Below, piece by piece: positions 31,623 to 32,558 of a DNA stretch of 32,558 nucleotides. How positions within the stretch are numbered: the first letter of the stretch is position 1; the number at the start of each line of letters is the position of its first letter. Origin of the DNA: Nitrospirota bacterium (GTDB lineage Bacteria > Nitrospirota > Thermodesulfovibrionia > Thermodesulfovibrionales > UBA6898); assembly GCA_016217695.1 (NCBI GenBank), contig JACRHE010000099.1:1-32558 (forward strand), written 5' to 3'. The translations under genes and the position numbers were made by a program. The notes under the pieces were generated by a model. It searched no databases and had not been told where the DNA came from. It was given only the letters and a program-made list of their open reading frames with translations.

Positions 31623-32558
31623 TGAATCCTGCCCTGAGGGTATGAGCCGAGAATCTTAAGATAGAGGCAGTTCTCCTTCAGAGAATCGATCGCCTTGCGA
31701 ATCTTCCTGTCCTCGATATGTCCTTCCATATCAACGAAGAAGATATATTCCCAGGCCTTTCTCTTGGAAGGACGCGACTCTATCTTGGTGAGATTGACCT
31801 TGGCCCTCTTAAAAGGCAGAAGTATCGAGTAAAGGGAGCCCGGCCTGTCTTTGATCGAGAACATGATCGAGGTCTTGTCATTGCCTGTCTTCGGCGGGAA
31901 ATCCCCTGAGATCACAAGGAACCTTGTTATGTTGTTTCTGCTGTCTTCGATATTTTTTTCCAGTATCGGCAGGTCGTACATCCTGGCAGCAATCTCGCTT
32001 GCAATCGCAGCGGTATCCTTTTCCTTTGAGGCCAGCTCTGCCGCCCTCGCAGTGCTCGTGGCCTCCTTTGTGGGCACGCCGGGCATATTCGATTCGAGCC
32101 ATCCCCTGCACTGGGCCAGGGCCTGCGGATGGGAATAAATCTTTCTGATCTTTGACCTGTCCGCCTGCCTGGAGATGAGATTGTGCGAGACCTGAAGGAT
32201 GATCTCTGCCACGACCTTAAGATCCGAGTCCATGAACATGTCAAGGGTGTAGCTCACGACCCCTTCGTTGGAGTTCTCGATCGGCACAACACCGTATTCG
32301 GCTTTCCCTGTCTCGACATTCTCGAAGACCTTTTTAATGCTGTCTACGGGAACAAAGGCAGATGAAGAACCGAAGTGGCGCATGGCGGCAAGGTGCGTAA
32401 ACGTGCCGAGCGGGCCGAGGCAGGAGACCTTCAGGGGTTCTTCAAGCGAAACCGAGGCCGATAGTATCTCGCGGTATATAGCCTTGAGCGCATCATTGGG
32501 AAACGGGCCTTTGTTCAGCGCCGAGAGTCTTTCCAGGATCTGTCGCTCCCGGTCGGGC
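31619..32558 (-). CDS. pheA: Bifunctional chorismate mutase/prephenate dehydratase (P-protein), N-terminus outside window
   Basis: Converts chorismate to prephenate and then to phenylpyruvate. The frame stays open to the window end. The visible upstream part (DRERQILERLSALNKGPFP, then ALKAIYREILSASVSLEE) is the end of an AroQ-type chorismate mutase helix bundle. The prephenate dehydratase domain follows (LGPLGTFTHLAAMRHFG, VVPIENSNEGVVSYTLDMF, and NITRFLVIS near its end). A C-terminal ACT domain (TSIMFSIKDRPGSLYSIL, KIESRPSKRKAWEYIFFVD) gives phenylalanine feedback. The ATG at 32383 is internal and is not the start. About 313 residues are visible; typical P-proteins are ~360. Confidence 0.95.
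   Translation of the reverse strand, partial: PDRERQILERLSALNKGPFPNDALKAIYREILSASVSLEEPLKVSCLGPLGTFTHLAAMRHFGSSSAFVPVDSIKKVFENVETGKAEYGVVPIENSNEGVVSYTLDMFMDSDLKVVAEIILQVSHNLISRQADRSKIRKIYSHPQALAQCRGWLESNMPGVPTKEATSTARAAELASKEKDTAAIASEIAARMYDLPILEKNIEDSRNNITRFLVISGDFPPKTGNDKTSIMFSIKDRPGSLYSILLPFKRAKVNLTKIESRPSKRKAWEYIFFVDMEGHIEDRKIRKAIDSLKENCLYLKILGSYPQGRIQ

Overview
This window looks like a chromosomal segment of a Gram-negative, probably anaerobic bacterium with sulfur metabolism. The best guess is Nitrospirota (Thermodesulfovibrionia-like) or a deltaproteobacterial relative. The basis is gene content and order (pheA-hisC-aroF-tyrA-aroA-cmk-ispH-rpsA-sppA-ihfB), a tusA-dsrE2-dsrE cluster, an alternative-function type chemosensory cluster and a lipoprotein signal. 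No rRNA marker is present, so the taxonomy is inference.

Layout. Positions 1-510 hold the 3' end of a beta-helix-like protein and a strong terminator. Positions 516-2847 (+) hold a multi-pass membrane protein and a DUF1566 lipoprotein. Positions 2848-3158 hold one copy of a 156-bp dispersed repeat followed by a good sigma70 promoter. That promoter drives glgC (ADP-glucose pyrophosphorylase), which overlaps a DUF4388-GAF gene by 4 bp.

Positions 5696-20976 (+) are one large, mostly overlapping chemosensory operon: cheY1, cheA, an ExeA-like AAA ATPase, cheW1, a receptor with a periplasmic CxxCH motif and a C-terminal PhnD-like domain, a secreted PstS-like binding protein, a second receptor, cheW2, a HEAT-repeat protein, cheR, cheB, a coiled-coil/GAF protein and cheY2. 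No cheC, cheD, cheZ or flagellar gene lies in it. It therefore resembles an alternative-function or pilus-type pathway whose inputs could combine redox/heme state with a phosphate- or phosphonate-like anion (inference). This is the most unusual part of the window.

The chemosensory operon converges on a minus-strand sulfur-carrier operon, tusA-dsrE2-dsrE (22152 to 20973). Its extended -10 promoter sits in an imperfect palindrome. Next to it is the second copy of the 156-bp repeat, then a response regulator with a C-terminal zinc ribbon.

Positions 23073 to the end (all minus strand) form a long housekeeping operon: pheA (cut by the window end), hisC, aroF, tyrA, aroA, cmk, ispH, rpsA, sppA and an ihfB/HU-like gene. 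It joins aromatic amino acid synthesis to isoprenoid, nucleotide and translation genes through 4-14 bp overlaps and very short gaps. No tRNA, rRNA, CRISPR array or insertion sequence was seen.
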